NCBI RefSeq assembly: GCF_947495315.1
Contig: NZ_CANLYD010000014.1
Span: 62,001 to 126,000, forward strand
Direction: 5' to 3'
DNA length: 64,000 nt
Origin: an uncultured Aquimarina sp.
GTDB taxonomy: Bacteria > Bacteroidota > Bacteroidia > Flavobacteriales > Flavobacteriaceae
The notes beneath the pieces were generated by a model that saw only the letters and a program-made list of their open reading frames with translations, ran no database searches and was not told where the DNA came from. The translations under genes were made by a program, and so were the position numbers. Position 1 is the first letter of the stretch, and each line of letters starts with the position of its first letter. Positions 23,867 to 32,699 of this stretch are shown here, piece by piece.

Positions 23867-25387
23867 AGCTATTTGTTTAACTATTTTGTAGATTAAATCT
23901 TCTTGTTCAAAAGGTTTGGCAATAAAGTCATCCATTCCAGATCGAAGACATTTGTCTCTTTCTATTTGAGTAGATTTTGCCGTAAAACCTATTATAGGAA
24001 CTTCTGAAATTACTTTGTCTCCATAGTTGTTTCTTATCATATGGGTTGCCTGATATCCATCGACCTTGGATAGTTTTAGATCCATCAACACCAGATCATA
24101 ATTTCTTCTTTCCAGATAACTGATAGCTTCTTCTCCATTAATAGCTACATCGACAAAGAAACTACCATGACTGATCAGGATCTTCATGATTAAAAATTGA
24201 GTAGCTTCTTCATCTTCTACTAGCAGTACTCTGAATTTCTTTTTAGATTCCGGTAGACTATATTTTTTCTTTTTCTTTTCGGGAGAGGATTTTGTAACTT
24301 CAAACTTAAAAGGTAATTTGATATCGAAAATGGTTCCGTGTTCCGGTTTACTTGTTACTTTAATTTCTCCGCCAAGTAGATCTACCAAATCTTTTACAAT
24401 TGCTAATCCTAATCCTGTACCTGAAATTTGTTTATCCTCATTAAAACGCGTGAATCTATCAAAAATAGTTGCAAGGTTTTCTGTCTGTATTCCTAATCCA
24501 GTATCTTCAATTTTAAAGCTAACGCTTAACTTATTGGTGCGTTGATAATTTTTAGTAACCGAAAGACTTACTTTGCCTTCTTCTGTAAACTTGAAGGCAT
24601 TGTTAAGAATGTTGTTTAAGATCTGAAATACACGGGTTCTATCTCCAATAAGATATTCCTGGATGTTAGGATCAATATAAGTTTCGAATTCTATCTCTTT
24701 ATCTTCAGCTAGTTTAACATAAGTTTCTTTAAAACCTTCTACAAGATTAATAAATAGAAACCGCTCTTCGACAATCTTAATTTTACCGGATTCTATCTTA
24801 GCAATATCAACCATATCCTCAATCAGGCTATTGAGGTGCAAGCTTTGCCGCTTTATGATTCTTGCTAGTTCTTCTTGTTCAAAATTTAAGTTTGTTTTTT
24901 CTAATACTTCTATAAATCCTAAAATCCCCGTTAATGGTGTTCTGATTTCATGATTTATATTGGAAATAAAACTATTTTTAAATTTCTCTTTTTCAAGAAG
25001 GTATTGATTCTTAAGTTCTAATTCCTTACTCTTAAGAATAGATTCATTTTTCTGTTGAGCTATTTTGTTAAGCTCATAATATTTTGAGGTATAATCAAAT
25101 AGTAGAAGGATAACCTCCTGAGCGTTTACCTTTATTGTTACATCACAAATTTTTTCAAGTTTTCCATCTTCTAGATGAATGCAGGGGAAATTATATGTAG
25201 TTTCTTCTTTTTCAAAATCCTCAATAAAACTTTTTAATATTTCAAAAAAAGGATGCGCATCATAGATAGAAGTTCCTACTTTCCATTGGAATACATTTGC
25301 ATCGGTTTCCTTGATTTTTCCATCATGATGAACTACAGTGCATTGTGTTTTTTGATTAAATAGCAACCTTTCTTCTTGATATGTCAT
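23849..25387 (-). CDS. Hybrid sensor histidine kinase / response regulator
   Basis: 512 residues, soluble. An N-terminal PAS-like sensor (~1-125) and a short coiled coil lead to HisKA with the phospho-acceptor His in SNINHEIRTPLTGILGF. HATPase follows, with N box NAFKFT and G boxes DTGLGI and GTGLGLAIVKDL, then a C-terminal receiver (RVLLVEDEEATQFL, VLMDLKLSKVDGY, GFTAKS). There is no DNA-binding output, so the signal passes to other proteins. It is the last gene of a four-gene set with a Rab-like GTPase and two coiled-coil/longin-like proteins; the GTPase stop is only 4 bases upstream of its start. Confidence 0.92.
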   Translation of the reverse strand: MTYQEERLLFNQKTQCTVVHHDGKIKETDANVFQWKVGTSIYDAHPFFEILKSFIEDFEKEETTYNFPCIHLEDGKLEKICDVTIKVNAQEVILLLFDYTSKYYELNKIAQQKNESILKSKELELKNQYLLEKEKFKNSFISNINHEIRTPLTGILGFIEVLEKTNLNFEQEELARIIKRQSLHLNSLIEDMVDIAKIESGKIKIVEERFLFINLVEGFKETYVKLAEDKEIEFETYIDPNIQEYLIGDRTRVFQILNNILNNAFKFTEEGKVSLSVTKNYQRTNKLSVSFKIEDTGLGIQTENLATIFDRFTRFNEDKQISGTGLGLAIVKDLVDLLGGEIKVTSKPEHGTIFDIKLPFKFEVTKSSPEKKKKKYSLPESKKKFRVLLVEDEEATQFLIMKILISHGSFFVDVAINGEEAISYLERRNYDLVLMDLKLSKVDGYQATHMIRNNYGDKVISEVPIIGFTAKSTQIERDKCLRSGMDDFIAKPFEQEDLIYKIVKQIAKKAAL

Positions 25388-25391
25388 AATA

Positions 25392-25889
25392 CTAGGCAGT
25401 TATTTCCTTGGCAAGATCTAAGAAGAAATCCTGCACATTTTTATTAGTTTTTGCACTCGTTAAACAATCAACAACAATATTTTGTTCTTTGAACTTTGTT
25501 ATAGTTTCCTTTTCATTCACTAAATCTAATTTATTACCTATAACCTTAATCTTTACTTTTGGATGGTTTTTAGCTAGATACGCCAGATCCTTATTAAGGT
25601 CTTTATAGGTATCAATTCTGGTTAGATCAAATACATAAATAAAAGCATTGGATCCCAATAGATATGATTTTCTTGTATCTTCTATATCTGCGTGACCTTC
25701 AGTATCCCAAATGATCATAGATAGTTCACGCCCATCAGGCATTTCGATTACTTTCTTTTTTATCTGAACACCAAGTGTTACTTTATAATCTTCAGAAAAT
25801 TCGTTGTCGATAAAACGTCTGAATAAGGACGTTTTTCCAACACCAAAGTGTCCTAAAAGCACTACTTTTTTAGACAATTTCATCTTCAA
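25392..25889 (-). CDS. Rab/Ras-like small GTPase
   Basis: 165 residues, a complete small GTPase. G1 is GHFGVGKTSL, G2 Thr is in VTLGVQ, G3 is IIWDTEGH (Rab-like WDTxG, but His where Gln is usual), G4 GNKLD and G5 TSAK. No lipidation Cys is seen at the C-terminus. Bacterial Rab-like (Rup) and MglA GTPases organise polarity or signalling complexes. Its start overlaps the upstream gene by 20 bases (ATGs at 25889 and 25883), indicating coupled expression with the longin-like protein and the hybrid kinase. The His in G3 could lower GTP hydrolysis; that is inference. Confidence 0.9.
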   Translation of the reverse strand: MKMKLSKKVVLLGHFGVGKTSLFRRFIDNEFSEDYKVTLGVQIKKKVIEMPDGRELSMIIWDTEGHADIEDTRKSYLLGSNAFIYVFDLTRIDTYKDLNKDLAYLAKNHPKVKIKVIGNKLDLVNEKETITKFKEQNIVVDCLTSAKTNKNVQDFFLDLAKEITA

Positions 25890-26694
25890 AATGTTTTTTT
25901 AATTTTTTAGTAAAAAGCTCACTGTTTTCTAGATCTCTTTTGGAAATATTATGTTGAGCAAAATTAATAATTTGATCTTCTAATACCTCTTTAAACATCA
26001 TATTATATGCACCAGAAATAACGGCGGCAATATAATAAGAATAAAAATTTTGTACGTGAATAGTATATAACTCGTATTCGATTGTTTCGAGGTTTTGATT
26101 TCCTCCCTGAAAAGCATCTTCTACAAAGCTTTTAATAGCGGTTAGCATACCAGCGACCATATCCTTGTCTACAGTGTTTTCTGATAAAGGGCTGTAGTCT
26201 GCTATCAATAATCCAGAATCTTTTTCAATGACGAACATTTGGATCAACCTTGGTTTTGCATAATCAGTGATGACTAAGTCACCATCACTAATTCCTTGTG
26301 CTCTAGCTTTGGTTCTTTTAAACCAATTTTTGAAAGAGAAAGCCTGTCGGGTTTTTTTATTAATATTTTCACTCAATATTTTCATCTCGTGTGCGATATA
26401 TTTCTTTATCATCTTACCGATAATAGGAAACAACGCTTCGACTACGGCATCCTGTGAATTTTTGATTTCTTCTTTTAAAGCTTCTGTAATGGTTGGCCCC
26501 AGAGTTTTGGGTATTTCCTGAACAAATTCTTCTAATTTATCATCTATAATAGGGTCAACCTTATGAGAAAGTTCTTGTTTTTGATGAACTATTTTACTTA
26601 GTTCATCGACTTTTTTTGCAATGGAGTCTGCATACTCCTTCTCTTCAGTAAGAAGAAGTTCTTTAAGAATCTTAAGTTTATCCTGCTCTTCCAT
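25870..26694 (-). CDS. Coiled-coil protein with a C-terminal longin/roadblock-like domain
   Basis: 274 residues. Residues 1-~110 are a charged coiled coil. A basic patch (FSFKNWFKRTKARAQG) leads to a domain beginning DLVITDYAKPRLIQMFVIEK, then DSGLLIADYSPLS and MLTAIKSFVEDAFQGG. The pattern 'protein sensing its own state, IEKDSGLLI' recalls longin- or roadblock-type GTPase partners. I assign it as a probable regulator or effector of the neighbouring GTPase, by context rather than proven homology. There is no signal peptide. It is second in a four-gene operon. Confidence 0.65.
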   Translation of the reverse strand: MEEQDKLKILKELLLTEEKEYADSIAKKVDELSKIVHQKQELSHKVDPIIDDKLEEFVQEIPKTLGPTITEALKEEIKNSQDAVVEALFPIIGKMIKKYIAHEMKILSENINKKTRQAFSFKNWFKRTKARAQGISDGDLVITDYAKPRLIQMFVIEKDSGLLIADYSPLSENTVDKDMVAGMLTAIKSFVEDAFQGGNQNLETIEYELYTIHVQNFYSYYIAAVISGAYNMMFKEVLEDQIINFAQHNISKRDLENSELFTKKLKKHFEDEIV

Positions 26695-26711
26695 AATCTA
26701 GGATAGACAGA

Positions 26712-27065
26712 TTACTTCTTGTTGATTTTCTCTCCCATAGCGATCAGGAGATCACCTAATGTTTTTCTATCCACCTTTTTATCATCCAGCATTTCTACCT
26801 TATCCTCCAGATTATCCTCCAATTCTGTAATTCTAATATTGATATCAGTACTAAGATTGTCTATTGCCTGGTTTAATTCTTTACGAGTATTTTCGATGAA
26901 ATCTTCAAGCTCCTTTTTTTTAGAAGAAATATCTTTTTTTACTGCATCAAATTCAGAATTGTAAGCTGCAATATTCTCTCCGAAGATTAGGTTCTTTATT
27001 GCTTCTATTTTTGAAGATGGATCGTTTACTACTTTTTCTTCAACAGCCTTATTTTCTTTCGCCAT
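26712..27065 (-). CDS. Small coiled-coil protein of the GTPase/kinase operon
   Basis: 117 residues, almost entirely predicted coiled coil: DAVKKDISSKKKELEDFIEN, then DINIRITELEDNLEDKVEML. No enzymatic motif or membrane segment. It is the promoter-proximal gene of the set that continues with the longin-like protein 17 bases downstream, the GTPase and the hybrid kinase. It probably acts as a scaffold or adaptor; that is inference from context. Confidence 0.7.
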   Translation of the reverse strand: MAKENKAVEEKVVNDPSSKIEAIKNLIFGENIAAYNSEFDAVKKDISSKKKELEDFIENTRKELNQAIDNLSTDINIRITELEDNLEDKVEMLDDKKVDRKTLGDLLIAMGEKINKK

Positions 27066-27286
27066 TTTGGTTAATTTATGTTGTTGTTTTTATGAGCTAT
27101 ACGTAAATTTAACATAAAAACATTAAAAACTAGGGTTATGGACTGATAATGTTAAATGTTGTTTGCTTTTATGACGAGTAAGATAGATTTATTTAACCAT
27201 AGACCTTAAAGAGGTTATGTGGGGAGAACTCTTTTGGTTTTTTATCTATAGTACAAGAATAATAAAAAATAATAGTATTCAGTTTG

Positions 27287-27319
27287 TTTATCTATCATTT
27301 TTTTTGAATGATAGATAAA
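27287..27319. terminator. Hairpin 3' of fbp
   Basis: Stem TTTATCTATCATT (27287-27299) with AATGATAGATAAA (27307-27319) and a 7-base loop. It lies 56 bases beyond the fbp stop on the minus strand. The T run is in the loop rather than after the stem, so terminator function is likely but not certain. The rest of the 27066-27374 gap shows no gene. Confidence 0.55.
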
Positions 27320-27374
27320 ATAAAAATGAGTTTAAAAAAAATGTAGAAATGACTTTCTGGAATTCTCGGATCTT

Positions 27375-28385
27375 TTATGATTCCGTTGCCTTCATAAAAG
27401 ATTCTACTTTTTCTACCATATTTTTACTACCACAAATAAAGGGAGTACGTTCATGTAATTCTGTTGGTTTGATCTCTAAAACTCTTCTGAATCCATCACT
27501 GGCAGATCCTCCTGCTTGTTCTGCTATAAAAGCCATAGGATTACATTCATATAATAAACGAAGTTTTCCATTAGGAGATTTAGATGTACTTGGATACATG
27601 TAAATTCCACCTTTAATCATATTACGGTGTATATCACTCACTAATGACCCAATATATCTAGAAGTATATGGGCGGTCTTCTTTTTCTTCTTGACAGTATT
27701 TTATATAGTCTTTGATTCCTTGCGGGAAATGAATATAATTACCTTCATTTACTGAGTAAATGTTGCCATCCTCAGGAAATGTCATATTAGGATGTGATAA
27801 ATAATAGGTTCCTAAAGCTGGGTTTAGCGTAAAACCATTAACACCATGTCCTGTAGTGTATACCAGCATTGTCGAAGTCCCATAAATAATATAACCCGCA
27901 GCAACCTGTAAATTACCTGGTTGTAGGAAGTCATCAATAGTCACAGGTGTTCCTGTAGGGGTTACTCTCCGATAAATCGAAAAGATGGTCCCAACCGAAA
28001 CATTAACATCGATATTAGAACTACCATCTAATGGATCCATAAGAACAACATAATTGTTCCTGTGATCACTTTTTTGCCCTTTAATGGTAATAAAATCATC
28101 ATTTTCTTCAGAAGCTATTCCACAAACAATTTCTCGATTTGTAAGTGTATTGATAAAGGTTTCATTAGCAAGAACATCTAGTTTTTGTTGATCTTCTCCT
28201 TGTATATTAGTCTCACCAATCGCTCCTGTAATATCAACCAAGCCAGCCTTGTTCACCTCATGGTTTACCATTTTTGCCGCTAAACGAATTGAATTGATCA
28301 ATCGAGAAAGTTCTCCACTGGCATATGGGAAATCTTTTTGATTTTCAATAATAAACTCTCCTAAGGTTTGGTTTTTTCTTGCCAT
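27375..28385 (-). CDS. fbp: Fructose-1,6-bisphosphatase, class 1
   Basis: 336 residues from the ATG at 28385; an upstream TTG (28409) would lie inside the promoter and is rejected. Class 1 FBPase motifs are present: the metal site VLMDPLDGSSNIDVNVSVG, GIASEENDD, the substrate site SRYIGSLVSDIHRNM, and the C-terminal NGKLRLLYECNPMAF. It dephosphorylates fructose-1,6-bisphosphate in gluconeogenesis. It is single-gene, divergent from a GNAT acetyltransferase and lysC, with a well-formed flavobacterial promoter. Confidence 0.97.
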   Translation of the reverse strand: MARKNQTLGEFIIENQKDFPYASGELSRLINSIRLAAKMVNHEVNKAGLVDITGAIGETNIQGEDQQKLDVLANETFINTLTNREIVCGIASEENDDFITIKGQKSDHRNNYVVLMDPLDGSSNIDVNVSVGTIFSIYRRVTPTGTPVTIDDFLQPGNLQVAAGYIIYGTSTMLVYTTGHGVNGFTLNPALGTYYLSHPNMTFPEDGNIYSVNEGNYIHFPQGIKDYIKYCQEEKEDRPYTSRYIGSLVSDIHRNMIKGGIYMYPSTSKSPNGKLRLLYECNPMAFIAEQAGGSASDGFRRVLEIKPTELHERTPFICGSKNMVEKVESFMKATES

Positions 28386-28406
28386 CTTGGTTATGTTGAT
28401 TTTGTG

Positions 28407-28435
28407 CAAAAATATTATTTTTTAGATAACTACAA
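28407..28435 (-). promoter_or_regulatory. Promoter of fbp (TTG-N18-TATTTTTG)
   Basis: On the minus strand TTG (28435-28433) and TATTTTTG (28414-28407) are separated by 18 bases, fitting TTG-N17-23-TAnnTTTG. The ATG at 28385 follows about 21 bases after the -7 box. Confidence 0.7.
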
Positions 28436-28561
28436 CGTTTTCGCTATCCTAATTTGTTAAACTTTTTTAAGAATTATAAAAACTGAAATTAGATTGGTAT
28501 AACATTGTAAAATTGTCTGGTTTCTGATACATATTTTATAGTTTTGATAAACTTTTGACCT

Positions 28562-29041
28562 ATGGATTATATAATTAGAGATGCTGTGGCCGATGATATG
28601 CCACAAGTACTAACACTTATTGAAGAATTAGCAATTTTTGAAAAAGAACCGGATGCTGTAGACGTAACAGTTAAGGACTTAATCAAAGATGGTTTTGGAG
28701 CACAACCATTGTTTCATTGCTTTGTTGCCGAAACAAAGGATGAAATTGTAGGTTTAGCATTAGTTTATTTTAGATTTTCTACCTGGAAGGGAAAAACAGT
28801 ACATCTTGAGGATCTCATAGTTAGAGAGTCTATGCGAGGAATTGGTGTCGGAATGGCATTATACAAAAGAGTTATGTTATATGGAAAAGAAAAAGGAGTA
28901 AAAAGAGTCGAATGGAATGTTTTAGATTGGAATAAACCAGCGGTTGATTTTTACTTAAAAAGTGGTGCTAAAATTCTGGAAGGATGGCAAGTTGTGCAAA
29001 TGGATGAGCAAGGATTAAATGAATTCGTTTCGAAAATTTAA
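28562..29041 (+). CDS. GNAT-family N-acetyltransferase
   Basis: 159 residues. Acetyl-CoA binding is indicated by VHLEDLIVRESMRGIGVGMA (the R/Q-x-x-G-x-G/A loop) and the C-terminal NVLDWNKPAVDFYLKSGAK. This close relation to diamine (spermidine/spermine-type) N-acetyltransferases of the SAT1 class is a family-level guess. It is cytoplasmic. It precedes lysC by 44 bases in the same direction, so the two are likely co-transcribed. Confidence 0.88.
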   Translation: MDYIIRDAVADDMPQVLTLIEELAIFEKEPDAVDVTVKDLIKDGFGAQPLFHCFVAETKDEIVGLALVYFRFSTWKGKTVHLEDLIVRESMRGIGVGMALYKRVMLYGKEKGVKRVEWNVLDWNKPAVDFYLKSGAKILEGWQVVQMDEQGLNEFVSKI

Positions 29042-29085
29042 TATTGATCTATGGAATCTGAGATGGTCACAAAATTAATATATTA

Positions 29086-30339
29086 ATGAAAGTTTTTAAG
29101 TTTGGTGGAGCATCTGTAAAAGATGCTAAAGGAGTAAAAAATGTAATCGAAGTATTAAAGAAAGTAGGTAATTCTAATATAGTGATTATTGTTTCTGCAA
29201 TGGGTAAAACTACCAATGCTTTAGAAATTGTTGTAGATCATTACTTAAACAATAGTCGAGAACTTAAAAACTCCATAGATTTTATAAAGAAATATCATAT
29301 TGAAATACTAAAGGATCTTTTCGAAAATAAACAACATCCGGTGTTTGAGAAGGTCAATTCACTTATTTCGGATATGGAGACCACGCTAAAGAGAAATAAG
29401 TCCGTTCAGTATGATTATGTATATGATCAAATAGTTTGCTACGGAGAATTAATTGCCACAACGGTAGTTAGTGAGTATTTATCTTTAGAGGGATATGCTA
29501 ATAATTGGTTGGATGCCAGAGAAGTTATCAAGACAGATGATATCTATCGCGATGCAACGGTTAACTGGGAGGTAACTCAACAAAGTATTACCGAAAAAGT
29601 AGATAAAAAGGGGTTGACAATAACACAAGGTTTTATTGCATCCGATGCTAATAATTTTACTACCACATTAGGTAGAGAAGGTAGTGATTATAGTGCTGGG
29701 ATTTTTGCATATTGTACAAATGCCAATAGTGTATCTATCTGGAAAGATGTTCCTGGAGTACTTAATGGAGATCCAAGAGTTTTTGAGAACACTAAGTTGC
29801 TTTCACAAATTTCGTATGAAGAAGCTATAGAATTGGCTTTTTATGGAGCTTCGGTGATTCACCCAAAAACCTTACAACCATTACAACGAAAAGAGATTCC
29901 TCTATATGTTAAATCATTTATTAATCCGCTGGATGATGGTACTTCTGTTAAAAAAGGGCAAAGATTAGTACCTCACATACCTTGTTTTATTGTGAAGAAA
30001 GATCAAATATTGCTGTCACTTTCTTCGTTAGATTTTTCTTTCATTGTAGAAGATAACATAAGTGAAATTTTTAGTCTTTTTCATACCTATCACTTAAAAG
30101 TAGATCTTATTCAGAATTCTGCAATAAGTTTTTCTGTATGCTTGGATGATAAATTCAATCATTTTGATCAATTGTTGTCACATTTAAAGGCAAAATTCAG
30201 CGTTGTATATGAAAAAAGTGTGTCTTTATACACGATTAGACACTTTGATGAAGAAGCAATACAATCTTTAGAAGAAAACAAGGATATTTTGCTTAAACAA
30301 AGTACAAAAGAAACCTATCAAATGGTTGCAAAACAGTAA
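29086..30339 (+). CDS. lysC: Aspartate kinase
   Basis: 417 residues. The amino-acid kinase domain opens with MKVFKFGGASVKDAKGV (ATP site) and contains TTLGREGSDYSAGIFA (substrate site) and DVPGVLNGDPRV, then YGASVIHPKTLQPL. The last ~120 residues form ACT-like regulatory folds (LSLSSLDFSFIVEDN...). It catalyses the first step to lysine, threonine and methionine, and feedback control via ACT is expected of the family. It is monofunctional, without a homoserine dehydrogenase part. It follows a GNAT gene and precedes a two-domain acyltransferase with its own -7 box. Confidence 0.95.
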   Translation: MKVFKFGGASVKDAKGVKNVIEVLKKVGNSNIVIIVSAMGKTTNALEIVVDHYLNNSRELKNSIDFIKKYHIEILKDLFENKQHPVFEKVNSLISDMETTLKRNKSVQYDYVYDQIVCYGELIATTVVSEYLSLEGYANNWLDAREVIKTDDIYRDATVNWEVTQQSITEKVDKKGLTITQGFIASDANNFTTTLGREGSDYSAGIFAYCTNANSVSIWKDVPGVLNGDPRVFENTKLLSQISYEEAIELAFYGASVIHPKTLQPLQRKEIPLYVKSFINPLDDGTSVKKGQRLVPHIPCFIVKKDQILLSLSSLDFSFIVEDNISEIFSLFHTYHLKVDLIQNSAISFSVCLDDKFNHFDQLLSHLKAKFSVVYEKSVSLYTIRHFDEEAIQSLEENKDILLKQSTKETYQMVAKQ

Positions 30340-30362
30340 GATGTCCTATTGCATGATTTTGT

Positions 30363-30370
30363 TATATTTG
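30363..30370 (+). promoter_or_regulatory. -7 box for the acyltransferase gene
   Basis: TATATTTG matches TAnnTTTG and lies 23 bases before the ATG at 30393. No TTG is at the canonical spacing (the nearest is 11 bases upstream), so the promoter may be weak or activator-dependent. Confidence 0.45.
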
Positions 30371-30392
30371 TAGTTAGCACAAAACGTATTTA

Positions 30393-32201
30393 ATGGCGGT
30401 AGTCACCTCAAAAGAAGTAGCCAAAGGGCTTAAATTGGATAAACTTGGCTTTATTGGCACTTTTATTGGTTGGATGATTCTAAAAATCACTCGGTTATCA
30501 AAAGTTAATCGCCATTATGATAGTATTAGCCACTTAGAGGGTAAGGAATTTGTTAATAAGGTTTTAGATATTTATGGAGTTACTTTCGAAATTCCACCAG
30601 AAGACCTAAAACGATTACCTAAAAATGGTGCTTTTATTACATTATCAAATCATCCACTTGGTGGACTAGATGGGATCTTGTTGCTTAAATTAATGTTTGA
30701 ACATCGTTCTGATTATAAGATAATAGCGAACTTCCTTTTACATAATTTTTCTCCTTTGAAGCCATATATCATGCCTGTTAACCCTTTTGAGAACAGAAAG
30801 GAAGCAAAGTCAAGCATTAAAGGAATTAGAGAAGCAATTTTACATCTTAAAGACGGAATGCCATTGGGGATTTTTCCTGCAGGCGAGGTATCAACCTTCA
30901 AAGAAGGTAAACAATATGTTGATAAACCTTGGGAAAAAGGAGCAATGAGACTTGTGAAAAAAGCAAAGGTTCCGGTAATTCCGATATATTTTCACGCAAG
31001 AAATAGTAGGCTTTTTTATAAGCTGGCATCGATAAATGATACATTGAGAACAGCTAAACTGCCTAGTGAACTTTTTTCGCAAGAGAATAAAGTAATAAAG
31101 GTTAGAATTGGTAATCCAGTATCTGTTAAAGATCAGGAAGAATATAGTAATATAGAGAATTTTACAAATTTTTTACGTAAAAAAACCTATATGTTGGCTA
31201 ATCCTTATGAGAAAAAGACATTGATGGAGTCTATACCTCAAAATTTAAAACTTCCGAAATCTCCAAAAGAAATTGCCTCTGGAGGAAGTATTAATTCTAT
31301 CGAATCCGAATTAGAATATTGTCGTAACAATGATAAGCGTTTATTAGCTAGTAAAAACTATGAAGTTTTTCTAGCTAAAAAAGAGGTGATACCTAATGTT
31401 GTTCATGAAATAGGTAGGTTACGAGAAATTACTTTTCGAGAAATTGGAGAAGGAACAAATCAATCCATCGATTTAGATCCATTTGATGATTATTATCATC
31501 ATATGTTTTTATGGGATATAGGAGCAAAGAAGATAGCAGGTGCTTATCGCATGGGAATGGGTAATGAAATCTATGCTAACCTAGGTATTGATGGGTTTTA
31601 CTTACAAGATCTATTTAGGTTCGAACCAGAACTTCATAAAATGATGAGCGAATCCATAGAAATGGGTAGAGCTTTTATTATTAAAGAATACCAGCAGCGT
31701 CCTATGCCGTTGTTTTTACTTTGGAAAGGTATTGTACATTGTACACTCCGTTTTCCTGATCACAAATACTTAATTGGTGGAGTAAGCATTAGTAATAAGT
31801 TTAGTAATTTCTCTAAATCATTGATGATTGAGTTTATGAAGTCTCATTATTACGATCCGTATGTAGCTCAATATGTTAGGCCGAAAAAGGAATTCAAGGT
31901 AAAACTTAAAGATGCTGATAAAGATTTTGTGTTTGATGAGAGTAGGAGCGATCTCAACAAATTCGATAAGATTATTGATGAAATCGAACCAGGAAGCCTT
32001 CGTATACCTGTTTTAATAAAGAAATATATCAAGCAAAATGCAAAAGTGGTGGCATTTAATGTAGATCCATTGTTTAATAATGCCGTGGATGGTTTAATGT
32101 ATATTCGTATAGCAGATCTTCCTGATAGCACAGTAAAACCTGTTATGGAAGAATTTCAGGCAGAATTGGAGCAGAAATACTTTAAGAATGGTGATAAATA
32201 A
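30393..32201 (+). CDS. Bifunctional acyltransferase (OlsF-type: PlsC-like plus OlsB-like domains)
   Basis: 602 residues. The N-terminal half is a PlsC-type O-acyltransferase: LSNHPLGGLDGILL (H-x4-D), LKPYIMPVNPFENRKEA and GIFPAGEVSTF. The C-terminal half, from about residue 310, is an OlsB/acyl-homoserine-like N-acyltransferase: EVFLAKKEVIPNVVHEIGRL, REITFREIGEG and EMGRAFI. This fusion is the arrangement described for OlsF, which makes ornithine lipids in Serratia and Flavobacterium; glycine-lipid synthesis by related proteins is equally possible. It acts at the inner membrane. It was probably not inherited with the neighbouring lysC function. Confidence 0.85.
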   Translation: MAVVTSKEVAKGLKLDKLGFIGTFIGWMILKITRLSKVNRHYDSISHLEGKEFVNKVLDIYGVTFEIPPEDLKRLPKNGAFITLSNHPLGGLDGILLLKLMFEHRSDYKIIANFLLHNFSPLKPYIMPVNPFENRKEAKSSIKGIREAILHLKDGMPLGIFPAGEVSTFKEGKQYVDKPWEKGAMRLVKKAKVPVIPIYFHARNSRLFYKLASINDTLRTAKLPSELFSQENKVIKVRIGNPVSVKDQEEYSNIENFTNFLRKKTYMLANPYEKKTLMESIPQNLKLPKSPKEIASGGSINSIESELEYCRNNDKRLLASKNYEVFLAKKEVIPNVVHEIGRLREITFREIGEGTNQSIDLDPFDDYYHHMFLWDIGAKKIAGAYRMGMGNEIYANLGIDGFYLQDLFRFEPELHKMMSESIEMGRAFIIKEYQQRPMPLFLLWKGIVHCTLRFPDHKYLIGGVSISNKFSNFSKSLMIEFMKSHYYDPYVAQYVRPKKEFKVKLKDADKDFVFDESRSDLNKFDKIIDEIEPGSLRIPVLIKKYIKQNAKVVAFNVDPLFNNAVDGLMYIRIADLPDSTVKPVMEEFQAELEQKYFKNGDK

Positions 32202-32210
32202 TGTAAACAG

Positions 32211-32243
32211 AAACCTTCAAGATTTTTAGTGCCCTGAAGGTTT
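32211..32243. terminator. Hairpin between the acyltransferase and arsC (convergent genes)
   Basis: AAACCTTCA (32211-32219) and TGAAGGTTT (32235-32243) form a 9-bp stem with a 15-base loop. It lies 9 bases after one stop and 12 before the other. Confidence 0.6.
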
Positions 32244-32255
32244 GTTATAACTGTT

Positions 32256-32681
32256 TTACGAAATACCCTTTAGGACATTATTTTCTACAAAATCTTTACA
32301 ATACTCTTTAATTTGATTTCTTGTTTTAGTGAAAGCTGCATGAATTTCCTCTTCTGTTCCTTCAACTTTTGAAGGATCAAAAAAGTTGTAATGTAAACGT
32401 TCTGCTTTACCTGGGAAGAAAGGACATCTTTCTTTTGCGTTATCACAAACCGTTAGGATATAATCAAAATTTATATTCAGATATTCTTCAAGATTGTTAG
32501 ATGTATGATTAGAAATATCAATTCCATCTTCTTTCATGATCGAAATAGCCTTCGGATTTACTCCATGAGTTTCTACACCCGCGCTATAAATGGTTGCATT
32601 GTTTTTTGCAAAATACTTTAGATAGCCTTCTGCCATTTGACTTCTGCAAGAATTTCCTGTGCATAGTACTAAAATGTTCAT
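32256..32681 (-). CDS. arsC: Arsenate reductase of the low-molecular-weight phosphatase (thioredoxin-linked) type
   Basis: 141 residues. The P-loop is LVLCTGNSCRSQMAEGYL (C-x5-R-S), with a second redox Cys pair in LTVCDNAKERCPFFPG and the closing D in FFDPSKVEGTEEE. It reduces arsenate to arsenite in the cytoplasm with thioredoxin, as in the Staphylococcus pI258 ArsC family. It is the last gene of an operon arsR, DUF6428, GNAT, arsC. No arsenite exporter follows: the next gene is the convergent acyltransferase. Confidence 0.93.
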   Translation of the reverse strand: MNILVLCTGNSCRSQMAEGYLKYFAKNNATIYSAGVETHGVNPKAISIMKEDGIDISNHTSNNLEEYLNINFDYILTVCDNAKERCPFFPGKAERLHYNFFDPSKVEGTEEEIHAAFTKTRNQIKEYCKDFVENNVLKGIS

Positions 32682-32699
32682 TACTGTGGTGTTTTTTGG

